From Marthasterias glacialis (Eukaryota; Echinodermata; Asteroidea; Forcipulatida; Asteriidae): a DNA stretch of 64,000 nucleotides. Below, one piece after another: positions 12,461-26,508 of the stretch. The stretch is taken from positions 12,100,065 to 12,164,064 of the forward strand of contig OU452238.1 of NCBI GenBank assembly GCA_911728455.2. Reading direction: 5' to 3'. The position numbers and the translations under genes were made by a program. How positions within the stretch are numbered: the stretch's first letter is position 1; the number at the start of each line of letters is the position of its first letter. Under the pieces are notes generated by a model. It ran no database searches and was not told the origin of the DNA. It saw only the letters and a list, made by a program, of their open reading frames with translations.

Positions 12461-13421
12461 TTGTTAGTTTGTTTGTTTGTTTGTTTGTTTGTTTGTTTGT
12501 TTGTTTGTTTGTTTGTTTGTTTGTTTGTTTGTTTGTTTGTTTGTTTGTTTGTTTGCTTGTTTGTTTGTTTGTTTGTTTGTTTGTTTGTTTGTTTGTTTGT
12601 TTGTTTGTTTGTTTGTTTGTTTGTTTGTTTGTTTGTTTGTTTGTTTGTTTGTTTGTTTGTTTGTTGGGTTGTTTGTTTGTTTGTTTGTTTGTTTGTTTGT
12701 TTGTTTGTTTGTTTGTTTGTTTGTTTGTTTGTTTGTTTGTTTGTTTGTTTGTTTGTTTGTTTGTTTGTTTGTTTGTTTTGTTTGTTTGTTTGTTTGTTTG
12801 TTTGTTTGTTTGTTTGTTTGTTTGTTTGTTTGTTTGTTTGTTTGTTTGTTTGTTTGTTTGTTTGTTTGTTTGTTTGTTTGTTTGTTTGTTTGTTTGTTTG
12901 TTTGTTTGTTTGTTTGTTTGTTTGTTTGTTTGTTTGTTTGTTTGTTGGGTGTTGGGTGTTGGGTTGTTTGTTGTGTTGGGTTGTTTGTTTGTTTGTTTGT
13001 TTGTTTGTTTGTTTGTTTGTTTGTTTGTTTGTTTGTTTGTTTGTTTGTTTGTTTGTTTGTTTGTTTGTTTGTTTGTTTGTTTGTTTGTTTGTTTGTTTGT
13101 TTGTTGGTTTGTTGGTTTGTTGGGTTGTTGGGTTGTTGGGTTGTTGGGTTGTTTGTTTGTTTGTTTGTTTGTTTGTTTGTTTGTTTGTTTGTTTGTTTGT
13201 TTGTTTGTTTGTTTGTTTGTTTGTTTGTTTGTTTGTTTGTTTGTTTGTTTGTTTGTTTGTTTGTTTGTTTGTTTGTTTGTTTGTTTGTTTGTTTGTTTGT
13301 TTGTTTGTTTGTTTGTTTGTTTGTTTGTTTGTTTGTTTGTTTGTTTGTTTGTTTGTTTGTTTGTTTGTTTGTTTGTTTGTTTGTTTGTTTGTTTGTTTGT
13401 TTGTTTGTTTGTTTGTTTGTT
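12461..13421. repeat. about 960-bp (TTTG)n array with GGG-containing interruptions
   Basis: More than 200 copies of TTTG, nearly perfect, interrupted near 12662, 12776, 12945-12980 and 13104-13150. Two interruptions carry four GGG runs each. All the long overlapping ORFs on both strands (Val-Cys-Leu-Phe or Thr-Asn-Lys-Gln repeats) are artefacts of the array. Confidence 0.98.
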
Positions 13422-16400
13422 GGATTGGTTTTTTGTCCTTTTTTTCAGACACAATGGATGAAATACATTGTTCTAAACGGTTTTCCGTTATAATAGTGGG
13501 CAATAAACGTCTTCAGTCGTTTCAAAGAAGTGAACTTTTTAAGGGAAAGATATTACACACTATTTTCCGTTTTATTCCCCCCCCCCCCCCCTTCAAGTGA
13601 GAGGTGATTGTGTTTTTTTACCCCTACATTCTAAATGGCGACCGAGTCAAGCTCAGCATTTTGTCCCTTCATATCACATAAAGGCGAAGACTGCACATTT
13701 GTTTTTTTAAATTTACATTGTATGAACAACCATTGCAAAATAGCAAAATTATTGGCAATTCCAACTGACAGCCAGCTAAAAATGACAGACAATCGAAGAA
13801 ATGAAGATTTGCGAGGGTTATTTATAAGTCGTGTGAGTACAAAACTGTCAGATAAATTTGTAGGATTAGATAAAAAGGAAAATGTGGCACACCAGATTTT
13901 TGATGGGAACAAGAAAGCGCCATGTCGTGTGTTGTTATGATTTGCGACTCGTGTCGTGTAACCTGCTAAGGAAAACACTCAGCCGCATTTAGTGGAGTTT
14001 GATACATTGCAATGGATACCGGACTCGGATTGTTATCAGATCAACCGAATAATCGAGCCAGACCGATCGGTTGGATGGATGGAAATTTAAAACGTTCCCA
14101 CTTTGGGGTTGGAATCTAGAGGGTGCACTTGAGTGGCGACGCCATCGTGAAACGCTCTGAAGTACCGGAGTATCAGTCCCCTTGTCATGTCCTATTTCCG
14201 TCCCGCCTCTCCCCTCGGCGGGCATTCCCACTCATGATCCTATTTACCGGTAATGGTGTTACCGAATTCGGTTGTCTTGTTCACACGACATTCCTTGGTA
14301 TCGATCCCAGCGATAAGACGGCACCTGAAACGGTATTTTTTGCTTAATGAAAACGGCGACGGCATGAATTAACCTCATAAAAATCAAAAATTGCTGCCGA
14401 GACGGCGACTAGTTTCCAAATCTGCATGTATTTTGACTGCTCGCTGTCTGACGCGTGTCATCCTTCCACATTGCACAATCAATACCGACTCTTACCATAC
14501 GAACATCACTGTGAACTTAATGAAAGTTTTATACACTACTTCTGGCAATGGTGGCAATATGAAGATACGGACATGTCCAACCAGCCAGAGAAAAAGGTGT
14601 AAATGAACTTAAACACGCACGTACGTCGAGGAATTTTAACAGGCGAGATGTATCGATACATAGCCGTGGGGGGCAGTGATGAGTCGAGAGCTGTATTCAA
14701 CGAAGGGCTAGTTAATGTATGTGCACATACACATGTTCTCGAGAACAGAAGGTGCTTCATTTGAGTTTCTTCTACTCAAACAACGTGCGGTGTTTGGGTC
14801 CCTGTTTTTTTAGTGTACTTCTTGCATTGAGTTGAACAGAGATCTCTCCTTCAATACACTTATGCAGTCGTGAAGTTGTTTTCATTTGGATTTGTTCCAG
14901 CCACTTTATTATATTTGTTATTTAGTTGTTTATTTTTTTTCCTGGGTGTGGGTTGAACATCACCCCTACCCCCTCAACCTGACTCCAATAATATTTGCTC
15001 AGACTTTCCTGTTTCTTTTGAAATTGTAAATCAAAACACTGAGAAATGTAATGGGTTACTATTTTTGGCCACCGACCATTAGTTTGGCAAGCGATATTTC
15101 TACCCTAGTCCATATTTTCATCGATCGCATTCATTTTAGCTACTTGACGTTTGCCGAGCGAGCGGCTGTCTGCTTTTCCTAAAAAGGAACCGAGGTCCCC
15201 AACTGGACTTTTTAGGAAATATCCCGAAGGAATGACCCACTTTCACTGAACGGTTTGTTTGAGTGTGTGTTTTAGAGTTGTTTTTCGCTCGAACGGGAAG
15301 AAAGGATCCAGGGTAAGCAACATCTTTGGGACACAGCACTCCGGTGAACTACGTGTGTGTGCAATCAGTCCCTTACGGTATCAACCATCCAACAAGTACA
15401 TTGCGATGCCTGTGATTTGATTAATTGAACTTTCCAATGGAAAGACTTCAGCGGGTCATTACAAAGTGCTCAATTTTACCGGACGAAGGAAATTTTCAAT
15501 ATCAAGCTTTATTTGCTGTCAACGTAATTCCATTCTCCACCCCACTTCGCCTTAATATATTTGGCCGTTGATGGAGATGCTTCGACGGTGCAATCATTGG
15601 AGTGAGCCCATACTCCAATGAGCTGTACGAGGACAGATTTAATCTGGATGTGTTTTTATTATCTTAGCACAGTAGAAGACAGGAGAAAATAGCTCCGTGC
15701 TGCAGCAGATGATTTTCTCATCTTCTCTCAAGATAAACCTTCGAATGGGAGGTTATCCCCCCCCCCCTTTTTTTATATTTGTTTGGGCTTTCAAACTTAG
15801 AGTATTGCTTACTTAGAACTTATTAAGACCACAAACGGTTCTTTGTTTTCTACTGCAAATATATATCTTGGGAGATCGCTAGCAAACAAATGATGGCTCT
15901 GCAATTGGGTCTGTTTACAGATTCAATCGGTTCCTCCAGTCTAATAAGAAGACGACCGCACACAAAACCTTGAAATTAAAGGATTGTGTTGATCCTCGAG
16001 GTTTTCCTGACACGTTATTTTAAAGATGCTATCTCGACACGCTTTACTTTTTAGCCACTCGTGGTCTAAACTAGTGAACCCAAATGCTGTAATCAAGGTT
16101 GAGCGTATACCCCTCTTAATCAAATGCCATGGTTGTTTTTTTATTAGTGTTAATGCTAAGCTTGCGCTTTATAAAAGAGCAAACGTATAAGAACTGATGA
16201 CACTTCCTTGATACTAGAAAACATACCACTTGTTTTATTTGTCGCTTGGCGTTTATAGTTTTATAATAGGGCGGGTTTAAATGATTTTACGACTGCGAAA
16301 ACTCGTCCAATGTGACGGGAATTACGTTGAAATATTCATAAAATTCTCCACATTTAGCTCTGCAAGTCACCGCGCTCGCCCTGGTGAATTTAGTCAATCC

Positions 16401-18460
16401 AGGTTACTTGTTGCGCTTGTTTTGTGGATTTTTTAAAAAGGGCTTAGAGTTATGGACCAGGGAATTAGGATTTGCTCTGATGTTCGTTTTTTTTGCTGCA
16501 TCTCTCTCTCTCTCTTTCTCTCGCCATCCTCCCCTTTCTCTTCTTAAAATGTGAAACACTGAGACGGTTGGTGGCAGTAGACATTTTCAAGTAGTTAATT
16601 GCAGCTGCTAACATTATTCTGGTGTATTATAATGTCTGGTTGGAGAATCCTCCCCTGGTGCCTATGACTAAGTACTGAGGCTACCACGGAGACATGTTGC
16701 TACTCTCTCGCATTTATTAAGAGTAACCTAAAGGTAATTCATAAGGGACATAAAAGGGGTAGATTGTATGCAACAAGAACAATTACAGAATGGAGAGGGC
16801 ATTGCAATATGTAGTACATTCAATAGAAACATGTCATGATGATACAATGCTTTCAGTGAGAGGGTATAACCATTCATTATCCAGTCAGTATAGTTGAGAT
16901 CAATATATACCTTTGGTGCTCGATATATGCTGTGGTGTACCCCCTTTCCCCTCCTAGTGTTTCTTCATTTTTTCCTGTGAATCACGGGATTATTATGATC
17001 CACGGTTTCGGAGGGGGAGGGGGTACTTCTATATTAAAGGAGAGGAAGAGTGTCTTAGTAAGAGTATGAACGATTTGGGACTCCCTCTGCCATTCATCGG
17101 CAGCGGGTAATTTTTCGAGAACGATACTTTTCAGGTCTGCTGGCAGTAAGCGTTTCAAAAGTCTGGCATTGATAGAGATTCAAAGGGCATCACAAGTTTG
17201 AAGATTGTAAGACAGATCGAAACCAAGTGAGGCTATTTTAATATTAAGCTTGACAGGTCTACTTCAGTGAACGTCACTGTAACCCCCCCCCCCCCCCAAA
17301 AAAAAAAAAAAAAAAAAAAAAAGTATATAATTATTTATATTTACAAGAACCATGCTAAGAAGCACAGCCCATAAGCGCCACCTAGAGGGAAAAAATAAAT
17401 CTAGGTTGACACTTCCTTCTCAAAACGTCTCCTCACTCGTCAATTCCAACACACAAAAACCTATGACATCTTGAGGGTACAGTTAAGTCACGGTCTACTA
17501 CTTTTCATCAATTGTCTGATGCAATTTCGAGTCGTGGACGACTTTGATGAAAAGTAATTTCACGAAAAGTACAGTGATTTCAGCAATTGTGTTTTCTTAG
17601 TATTTTTTATTATTTTGTGGGGATGGGGGGAGAAGTAATAATTCACACCACCAGTATGTTTTGTGGCTATGAAGGTTGAAAAGGTAAATACAGGGTTTGA
17701 GCTGGAGGCGCTATGGTGCGATTTTTCTGCAGTTGAATTTATATTGGACGTCATCTTAGGCCCGTCCGGGTGCCGTTCGCACGTTATTGACATAGCCATG
17801 GGGTTCCAACGTCATACTGTACCACTACATAAACTCACAATTGACGGCTGAATTTATTTTGGGTGAGACACCCCTCACTCCTGCCACCGCCTTGGGGGCC
17901 AGCTTGAGAAAGATGTGCCCTGACATTTTCGCCTGGCTGCGACCACATTCTAAGCGCCTGTGGGAGCATTGTGTGTATAATATAAAGGTGTCGTAAACTA
18001 GCGCGAAGTTGCTCAGTTCGATTACGTACTTTGTACTGTACGGTCGTTCAACCCAGCTTGAAAAACGAAATGAGCAAGCTTGTGCTAGTAACGACTCCGT
18101 AACCACCGTCTTTTCTCTTGAAACTTACAAAAATTCACCAGGTTCCATCAGCAGGTTCAACAGTTAAACATATGGTCTCCTTCGAAACATTGCGTGGTTA
18201 AACCATTTAATTTAGGCTTTGATAAGTTCCAATTTAAATGAAGTTGCTGAGTCCGTATGGAGCTGCCATTTGATTGGAGAAAATGCCCGTTGAAAGTTTT
18301 GCCTAGTCCTGTCTACTTCACAACTCTTCTGTGATTTCACCACAGTGCACTGAAATTGCATGTATGCCATACACTTCCCCGCATGACGTGAAACTCTTTC
18401 AGTAATTATGTGCACATTTTACGGATTTCCAATTCGTTAGAGAAATTCACTACCTGTGTT
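13422..18460. other. non-coding stretch with short tracts
   Basis: Contains poly-C (13577-13591), CT-rich (16501-16525) and C/A homopolymer tracts (17282-17322), and a small inverted repeat (TACTTTTCATCAA, 17499-17551). A 101-codon ATG-started ORF at 13635-13940 is overlapped by an equally long ORF on the other strand and resembles no family I know. No exon was accepted. Confidence 0.45.
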
Positions 18461-18462
18461 TT

Positions 18463-18572
18463 GTAAGTGGTGACGTTTTGGAGCCGCAGGTGCATTGTAA
18501 CGAATGTCTATGTACGTGTACGTATACCATTCGTTCACATTGCATTTCCGGCTCTAAAACGTCACCACTTAC
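18463..18572. repeat. 110-bp imperfect hairpin
   Basis: GTAAGTGGTGACGTTTTGGA at the left pairs with the right end (TCTAAAACGTCACCACTTAC). Pairing continues through GCCG/CGGC and AACGAATG/CATTCGTT to a loop that itself contains TACGTGTACGTA. It is sized like a very short MITE or a structured RNA; nothing decides between these. Confidence 0.8.
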
Positions 18573-21500
18573 CAACTGGATAATGACACACGTAGTTGCG
18601 GACGTAATAGCATTCCCGGAAGGAGTCGCAGTACATGTACATGTGCGTTATATGTCAGCTAAGTGCAGCCGAACAGCCCATTTAAGATTTAATTAATATT
18701 GTTAACGTTCCTATACAGGCGCCGTTCACTGCATTCCGTAACACCGTGCGACGAGTTTATACACAGCCCGTGGTTCAGCAAGGAACGGCAAACACCCCCC
18801 CCCCCCCCCCCCAATCCAAGTTAATCAACTCAACTACTTCTAACGTGCATACTTGTATGGGATGCTGAATTTCCCATCAGATTTGTATTTGTGAATTATG
18901 CGGTGTCATCACCATGAATCACTTGTCCTAAATTGGTGCACAGAGATGAAGATGGTTTGAGATTGTAAACTGCATTAGTGATATGTCCTGAAAGAATCAT
19001 GCCCATCGCAGTCGTTGCTGTTGTTGTCGTTTCTGTCGTCGTCGTCGTCGTTCTTGTTGTTTTATTTTTGATTTGTTGTTTTGGGGTTTTTATTCACAAG
19101 GCAGTAACAAATCACAGTCAGGCTTTTATACTGAAGACACTCAGATTATACTGATCGAAATGTCTACTTGATAAACCACGCGACCATCGGTTCTTTTCAG
19201 AAACCCCTGAACTCATGAGGGAGAGAATTAAGCGTTTGTTACCGGAAAGTTTCTAGACTGCAGCAATCTTGTTTAGCTTATTCCATTTAACTTGATTGAA
19301 CCAACCTGAAGCCGGAACGGAAAACAGGCTGGTTCCATATAATGAAATGAAGAGTAGAGTTTGCCATTATTGTATCGGATTCAGGGGACCGGCCAGAGAT
19401 AATAAATTAGTTAATACCGTAAAACATCCAAAAAGATGATCAATAGTTTGAACTTGACGGTTACTGGACATGGACATGGACATCCATGACAGGTGTTTTG
19501 TATTCTTTGTTTTCTTTCTCAAATTAAGTGGTTGTTGTTGTTGTCGCTCCTCACTGTATTGACAGTTTGGGGACCATACAGCGTTATTCAGGTCAGTGCG
19601 AAGAAGCAAGGCGGAAGGGCCGCATTTAGCTGGGGTTTTTGCCCGTGCCATTTCCGGGCCGTGATTGTGCAATTTCCCCGCTTCAGTTGATGGGGATGTA
19701 CAAGTGAAATCAAGCGGTGCTAGAATTGTTACCGATTGAGTACGCAAACGTTATCACTGACATTTCTATGTTTGTGGCAAACGCTATAATAAAATCATTG
19801 GGCAGGTCCACCCGTTGCGGGTGTTACCCGCGTCGTGTTACCCGTTTCGTTGGCAGACACAGCTACGCTTATTTCATGCTTTGCTTACGGTACCATTAGG
19901 TAAAATTCAGATTTTTACGGTACAGAACATTTCCCTCTTAAAATGTACTGCACACATTGTGTTTTGCCCTCGTTTTTAAAGGCTTCACATTTCGTCAATT
20001 TGTCTGTATTGGAAAACTTATCTTATTATCTTGATTTTGCGTAAGATATGCACAGTTGTAAGCTCATTTCATTTTGTAAAACCAACAGAATTGAAATCAC
20101 AGTGGAACCAAAGAGGACTCACAGATTACTAGGCGGTTTAATAATGTGTGAGTTTGTTTAGGCATTCAAACCGGGGACTTATAATAAAAGAGGACAATAA
20201 AGTCCCCGGTTGGAAAAGGTCCCCAGTTGGAAATCGTGTTCAAAACCAATGGGAGCTGTTGCTAAAAAGTTAAAGTACAAACAAAAGAGGAACAATAGGA
20301 GGTCCCCGATTGGAGGTAAATACACACTTGTGTGTGTGTGGGTGTGTGTGTGTGTGTGTTGAGCGTCTTCACCTTACGAGGTACTATTCGCTTAGTACAT
20401 AGCATGCGCATGATATGCTAACCATGTGCAAACAGAGAACGGTGCATGACCGTAAGCGCAGAATTCCGCAGTAACCAGAGCCATGAAGTGAAGCCGCGTT
20501 GTTCAACCGATCTACCGTAGATGTAAACGTACGGTATGAGCCTTCAAGTCAAGAGCATTGACCCAAAACCCGATTTTCGGTTCTCCGAAACTGGCGTGGT
20601 GTCACAGGGTTCATACAGCTATATTTAAATCGTTTTAGAATCGATTTTTGTGTGTGTATGTACTCTAAACATACTTCTTAGTTCGTGCTTAAGTGTAGCT
20701 CGATACCAAACAAAGTATGAATAGTCGATTAGTCGTTGCATCATGTTCCAAACAAAAAAGCAAAAAAACGATGAGCTACAGTAGTTCTAATGTGATCAAA
20801 GAGTTTACGTTCATCGTCTATCAAGAAAAAATACGTAATTTCAGAAAAATTTGAAAGATTACTCCCCCAGTCGATTCATAAAGCATGCATAAAAGAGACA
20901 TCAATACTGGACAAAACTAGACCTTACATGAAAAAAATGACGATTTTTTCAGAATCGATACTGTAAAAAATGCCCCTGGGATCTATCAGCTATGATCGAG
21001 AAGAGTAACTTCGCATCAGAAATCGAACGTCAACTTTCACATTGGACCCTCTTTCCCTCCACAGTCTCCCCCAATACACTCCCCGCGAATAGAGTCAATC
21101 CACACGGCGTTAATGCACGACCGGTAATGCGCTGCGAGGTATGGCCGACACGGCGCTTGGCTACGATCGACAATAACTCGATTAGCTCTACTCGTAACGA
21201 TGTTGACATTCCTGACCTGGTGGTAATGAGAGACCCAGTGCTTTATAATGCTTCGTTCACAATCTTGCGCAGTTCTTCCAAGAGTAACTACCATTGATCT
21301 CGATCCATGCTTTCAAGTATTTGTGAATACATTTGCGCTTGTTATGCCTGTTGTTTTTTTACGGTGAGTTTCTTAAGATTATGCTAATAAATGACCAGGA
21401 TTTGTTTCGATCCTCTATTCTTTGTACAAATATTGTTTTATTTTGTCTGAAGGATTTGACAAGATTTGCCACATGATCTGAGCTATGCCGTGATAATTTT

Positions 21501-22005
21501 GCATATTATTTGTATGTATGGCCTTAAAACTTCAAGTTGCGTCCTGCAACCATTTGGGGGTTTTGTTCTATTTTGTTTTAAAAGACTTGCAAAAGCTGGA
21601 AGGTGGTTTACCCTTTACTTTGGCCTCCTCCTATTGAAAGCTCTTATCAGACTATTCCATCCAATCCCCATCTTCCTTCCCATCCCACTGGATACTAAGG
21701 TCCTTCTCGCCAGTTTTTAATATTTATGTCGTGGATAATGTATAATTCGGAAAACAGGTGTTTTCCCGTTTGCCATTTCTCCTTGAATTTAATTTAGAAC
21801 TAATCAACATTCATTCAGAATTTGCAATGGTATATACGACAGCACATGATATGACGGTTTTTTATTATTAATATTATCACAATGTTGTTGTTGTTTTTTG
21901 TGTGTTTTTTTTTCTCTCTCTCTCTCTCTCCACAAAGTTCAGTTGATTACACACTAAAATGCACAAGAAATATAAAAGATAATCGCTGTAAAACAGGATT
22001 AAACG
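18573..22005. other. non-coding stretch with simple repeats
   Basis: Contains poly-C at 18796-18812, a GTT/GTC run at 19015-19065, (GT)n at 20328-20360, CT-rich 21913-21930, and paired 'tccccggttgga'-type motifs at 20170-20320. No convincing exon was found. Confidence 0.45.
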
Positions 22006-22357
22006 TTAAAGGGACACATTGCCTTCAAATTTCTTAAAATGTTGCTGTTTGGAATTGCACCCTTTTTCCCTTTTTAAAGAGTTGTTCATGTAATAAATCA
22101 TATACAGTGTGTTGTACTTAGTGAGTAGTGATTAAAAAAACATGCTTTAGCCTTCCGGAAATACAGCCATCGGAAGCACACTCACAGCGGAACTAACTCT
22201 ACATAGAAACGAAATTGAACAAAAACCCAATAATTTCAAGGGATATAATGTGCATCAATAAATTCAATTTTTTAAATATCTTTCCAATCATATTAATTCA
22301 AAACAACGCTTTTTATAGCCCAAAAGCGCCAAATCCGATGGCAACGTGTCCCTTTAA
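22006..22357. mobile_element. MITE-like element flanked by TTAA
   Basis: The left end TTAAAGGGACACATTGCC mirrors the right end GGCAACGTGTCCCTTTAA, and both borders are TTAA. The interior is about 350 bp and non-coding. TTAA duplication is the signature of piggyBac-type insertion, so mobilisation by such a transposase is inferred. Confidence 0.75.
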
Positions 22358-25300
22358 TGTACAGCAAATGTGGAGAAGGCTAGACTGAGGAGAAAAGTGA
22401 TGAAAACAGAATTATTATAACCAAGACTTTCAGTCTGCTATTAAAACTATTTATACAAAGTTCGGACTAGCAATAAACACACAAAAAAACATTAAAAACT
22501 GTAAACTTACTGCTATTGTATTACAATACTTTAATTAAATAACCAATTCTAGCTTGTTTTCAACTTTCGAAACCGAGGGAGTCACGTTCTCTAATAATTC
22601 TTTAAACTCCCAACAACATATTATGTTCATTTCATTTGTCCTTGAGAGTGGGAACACGTAATTCATCATTAAGATCACATCTGTGGCATGACAACAGGTG
22701 TTAAAAGAGAGTCCCTCATACAAAATGATATCGTCGTTTGCCTCAGGGGATAAAGAATTAGTCAGAAAAGCCGCTAGGAAAGTGTGATTGGATCTGAATT
22801 CGTCACGTAGATGTAATCCGCAGAATACCATGAAAGAAATCTATCTGTCAAAATATGATATTAATGTTACTCATGAGACTGTACCGTGCTTCAATCACGA
22901 TGGAGTAAATTTCGTATCTTGGTTTATAGACACCTGATTGTCAGTTACTTTTGGTCAGAATGGATGCATTGAGTCACGAGATGGGGTTCGATTGGAGATT
23001 TGAGAGGTTGATGTCTACCGACGAAGTCAGTTCGGGGGGTCGGTAATAAAAAACACTGATTGGAGTTTTGTTTCGTATTCCCAAAAGGATGAAATTCAAC
23101 ACTGTGTCCATTTGAACAGTTGACGAATCTAGGTCATCAATTTGGTAAAGGGGCAGAATTTGATGGCCAGAGTCTGTTGGGATCTGCGGGCGTATCCATG
23201 TCGCTACGGCTCGGGATGTGCTCCCTTTATTGGCCCGTGAAGTCATGACCGTAAGCAAGACTTCAAGGGAAGGGCGGGGAGTATCTTAACCCCAAGGTGA
23301 ACTAATGCTATATTCAGCCATATTCCGCAGAACGTAAAAGTTTAATATGTATCAAAGTTGCCACTTCGGAATTCCCCCATCCCTCCCCGATGAAGATAGG
23401 CCATTTGGACATTGTCGGTGAAGTGAAAAGACGTTTCACACTACACATAGTAAACATAGAGTAAATATTTATTAATATAACTATCATGTAGCGCACGTTT
23501 AATAATGTGCAATATTTAAATGTCGAAATGCCTTTCTTTAAAGTTAAAGCAGATGGAAAGTGGTATGATTGGTTGCCAGTGTAGAAGAGCCACGGCAACA
23601 GGCTTGGTAGGTTTGGACTTTTGTTTCCCAGGTAAGAATTGCCAAGGTGCTTAACAATTTGCGCCTTAAGCTGATGTCCACAGAGCCAGATTTTCCGATA
23701 ACACAGCAGGGGTTATTTGAGAGTTGATTCTTCATTCCCCCCCCCCCCTCCCCTGCCGGCCATTCCTTCCCTCCACTCCCGAAATCCCCCTCCAGAATGC
23801 AAATGGGGTTTTGAGAAGACACTGTAAGCCTACCGAGCTCCTGAATTCGAACCGTCAATTAGTTGTCGAAAATTAAACGTTCAGGAAACACTTGGGTTAT
23901 AACACCGGTGTGCTAAACTGACGATAACCCCATAGCAATCAGCATCTACGTGCTATAACGGAGGAACGTTTGTAGGTGTAACGTAATGCCCGACGTAATC
24001 TTTCCTAGTGTGTATTGCCGCCAAACCCAAACAAAATAAATATGCATTTTCTGAAATATGTTTGCGTACCAGTGTGTAGGCTAGTTTTTTTGTTTTGTTT
24101 TTTTTATGGATTTTGGTTTGTAGACTATTTCCAAAGGCTCAGGTATTCATTGAGAAGTGTTTTTTAAATGTCCTTTTAAAAAAATGTGTTATTTTGTTCT
24201 GTTTCGTGTGCTTTCAGTTAACACAGGTACGTGGTTTCTTTAAAAACAAATGTCAGGTGCAAAATCCCCAAAGGCACCCTGATGTATCACGGAAAGAAAA
24301 CATGAAATGCCGTCAACCTATTTATTAACATGAAATATACCACCTGGGAATTCCTGTTACTGATTTTATCAAGTTCCATTATCAAAATATGAGGAAGCGA
24401 GCGGAACGTACCTACTTTCCAACTGAATTCACTGTAGTTTAACTCTTCCCTTAAGCTTTCTTGCCCTTTTAACTAGTTAGTGCGCATTGGTATTTGTTGT
24501 TGACCAGGCAGATCACGTCCTCGTCCCCAGAGACATTAATAACAGTTGCCTAGGTTCTAATAACGTTACAAATTACATTGTCATCCACCTCCCCAAACTT
24601 GGAAACGTGTCCGTAAGCCTCGCGAAGGAGCGCGCTGTAGTTCGGCGGGGCCCGCTAGAGTCACGTTTTAGGGTGGGGGAGTTTTGTGCAGGCTTGGCAG
24701 ACACGCACCGATTGGTGATACGGACGCATTGATGAAAAGATTAAACTTGACAATTGCTTCATTTTTTTCTCTTGATTTTGGCTCACTCACAACACCGCCA
24801 TAAATAAATCATGGAATATATAGGGGACATAATGGCACACTGTTATTGCTTAAAGTAATCAATGATCATTGCTTTAACTTTTCTGGACATATTTCGTTTT
24901 CACACCTGCAGCATTGTAAAGAAAACATGCAAACTTTCAACGTGGAAACATGCTTGAAAAGAACAATCTGCACTAGTGTACCGGACAACGTTTCAAAATG
25001 TGTTTTTTGTTGTTGTTGTTTTTTTTTATTATTATTTTACTTTTTAATTCAGAACGAAAATGTCTCACATGTGTTTCAAAACTTAAGAATAATGTTTGTT
25101 TCTTTGTTGGAATTTGAAATGGTTTACCAGGCAACAAAACGTACTGAATCCACATGAGCAATTTGTTTCGTCCACATAAATGTTTTCCTGAACACAAATT
25201 GGCAACAAGTCTGTGACAAGTGAAGCGCAACAGTGTCATTTCAGGTGAACATTTTCTTTTAAATTGGATTTGACATCCAATAATTGTTCACCACTTCAGA

Positions 25301-25943
25301 TTGAATGTTTACTTAAAAACAAACAAACAAAACAAACTAGAGTTCGCATAAAGAGGGATCCACAGAAAGCAATTATTAAAATTGTTAGACAAAGTTAGCT
25401 TCAAGGTAAATCTGACTAAACTTTGTGTAGCTTTGTATTTGTGTATAAACTTGGGAGCGGCTACGTACAGCTACGTTCAGTTGGTAAAAATGTTGTGCAT
25501 CTGGTCACAAACGCAATATGGTCACAAACGCCATCTTTCTCGACACGGTAAATCGTGGACTTCTCTTTATTCTCCCATTGTTTGTATTCCGAATGATTTT
25601 TTTTTCAGCAACGTCCTTGTTGGTTTTGTATCAAACGAAGTGAGAACGTCCTCGCTTTGTCAAAACACCCGACCGGATCCTTCTACAGGCAGAAACGTGT
25701 TCCTACACGGCAAGGGGAAACCTGGAAACCTGATGAACTGTTTTTCTTTTCCTCTAGTCAAACTTTGCAAGGTCATAATTGGTTCTGTACACAGAATCAA
25801 ATTGAGAACGTCATCGGTGCGTCAAACCACCCAGATCCTGTTTGTGTTAAACACCTTTGGTATCAGTGGGAATAGTATACGCTGACAATCGCCCACACAT
25901 CAAATCCTCCCTTAAAACAAGAATTTGAAACGCAATCTATCTA
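22358..25943. other. non-coding stretch
   Basis: Includes poly-C near 23739 and a local duplication near 25620-25850 ('tgagaacgtc...tcaaa.caccc' appears twice about 180 bp apart), which creates overlapping ORFs of 167 and 72 codons. No accepted exon; the N-terminal exon(s) of the receptor gene downstream could lie here unseen. Confidence 0.4.
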
Positions 25944-26182
25944 TCTCTAAATGTAAAAGAGTGAACATTTCACTCGCTTGCCAGAGTGGTGTTAGTTTGG
26001 CTCTTTTGAGAGTGAAACTCACTCTTCACCACTCTTTTTTGAGTGAAAATGGAGTGAATTTCACTCTGAATCTAGTGAAAATACATGTTTTCACTCTAAA
26101 AAGAGTTGTCCGCCATATGGCTCCTTGCAAGAGTGGTATGGCGGACAAAAAGAGTGTTTTTTCACTCTTTTACGTTAAGAGA
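25944..26182. mobile_element. MITE-like element rich in GAGTGAA, copy 1
   Basis: The ends TCTCTAAATGTAAAAGAGTG and (reverse complement of the right end) TCTCTTAACGTAAAAGAGTG form terminal inverted repeats. Inside, AGAGTGAA/TTCACTCT occurs many times on both strands, and 'gtccgccata' mirrors 'tatggcggac', so the unit can fold on itself. A second copy lies at 37352. Confidence 0.75.
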
Positions 26183-26508
26183 TAAACGTGCAACATTGCC
26201 GATTTGAATATATCCGATCCATAAACCGTCTTTACACCATTTCCAATGAAGAATTTTGAGTAAAGGATCAAATCTTGTAACTACTTTGCGGACGATTGAA
26301 GGTGGCGACGTCGTCGGAAATCGGAAACCGATGACTTTTCTCCGACAGGGGATTTTGTAATGCGCAAACATTGTCGATACCTCCTAGAAGGAAAAACACC
26401 GTTATTCAAGAATCAAATTCAATGGCACGTCAAGATATCGATCGTAGACTAGCCGATCATACGACTCTTTTCGATAAATGTTGTTAATATTTTGTTTTTC
26501 GCCTGCAG

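Noticed and set aside
12423..13600. Five long overlapping ORFs on both strands, up to 379 codons
   Set aside because: They are translations of the TTTG array and carry no coding signal.
13635..13978. ATG ORF of 101 codons overlapped by a 115-codon minus ORF
   Set aside because: Both strands are equally open, no family resemblance or splice context was seen, and composition matches the surrounding non-coding DNA.
25382..25885. 167-codon plus ORF with hydrophobic start, a candidate first exon of the GPCR
   Set aside because: It spans a local duplication, has no hormone-domain cysteine pattern, and no donor was found in the right phase to join the exon at 26509.
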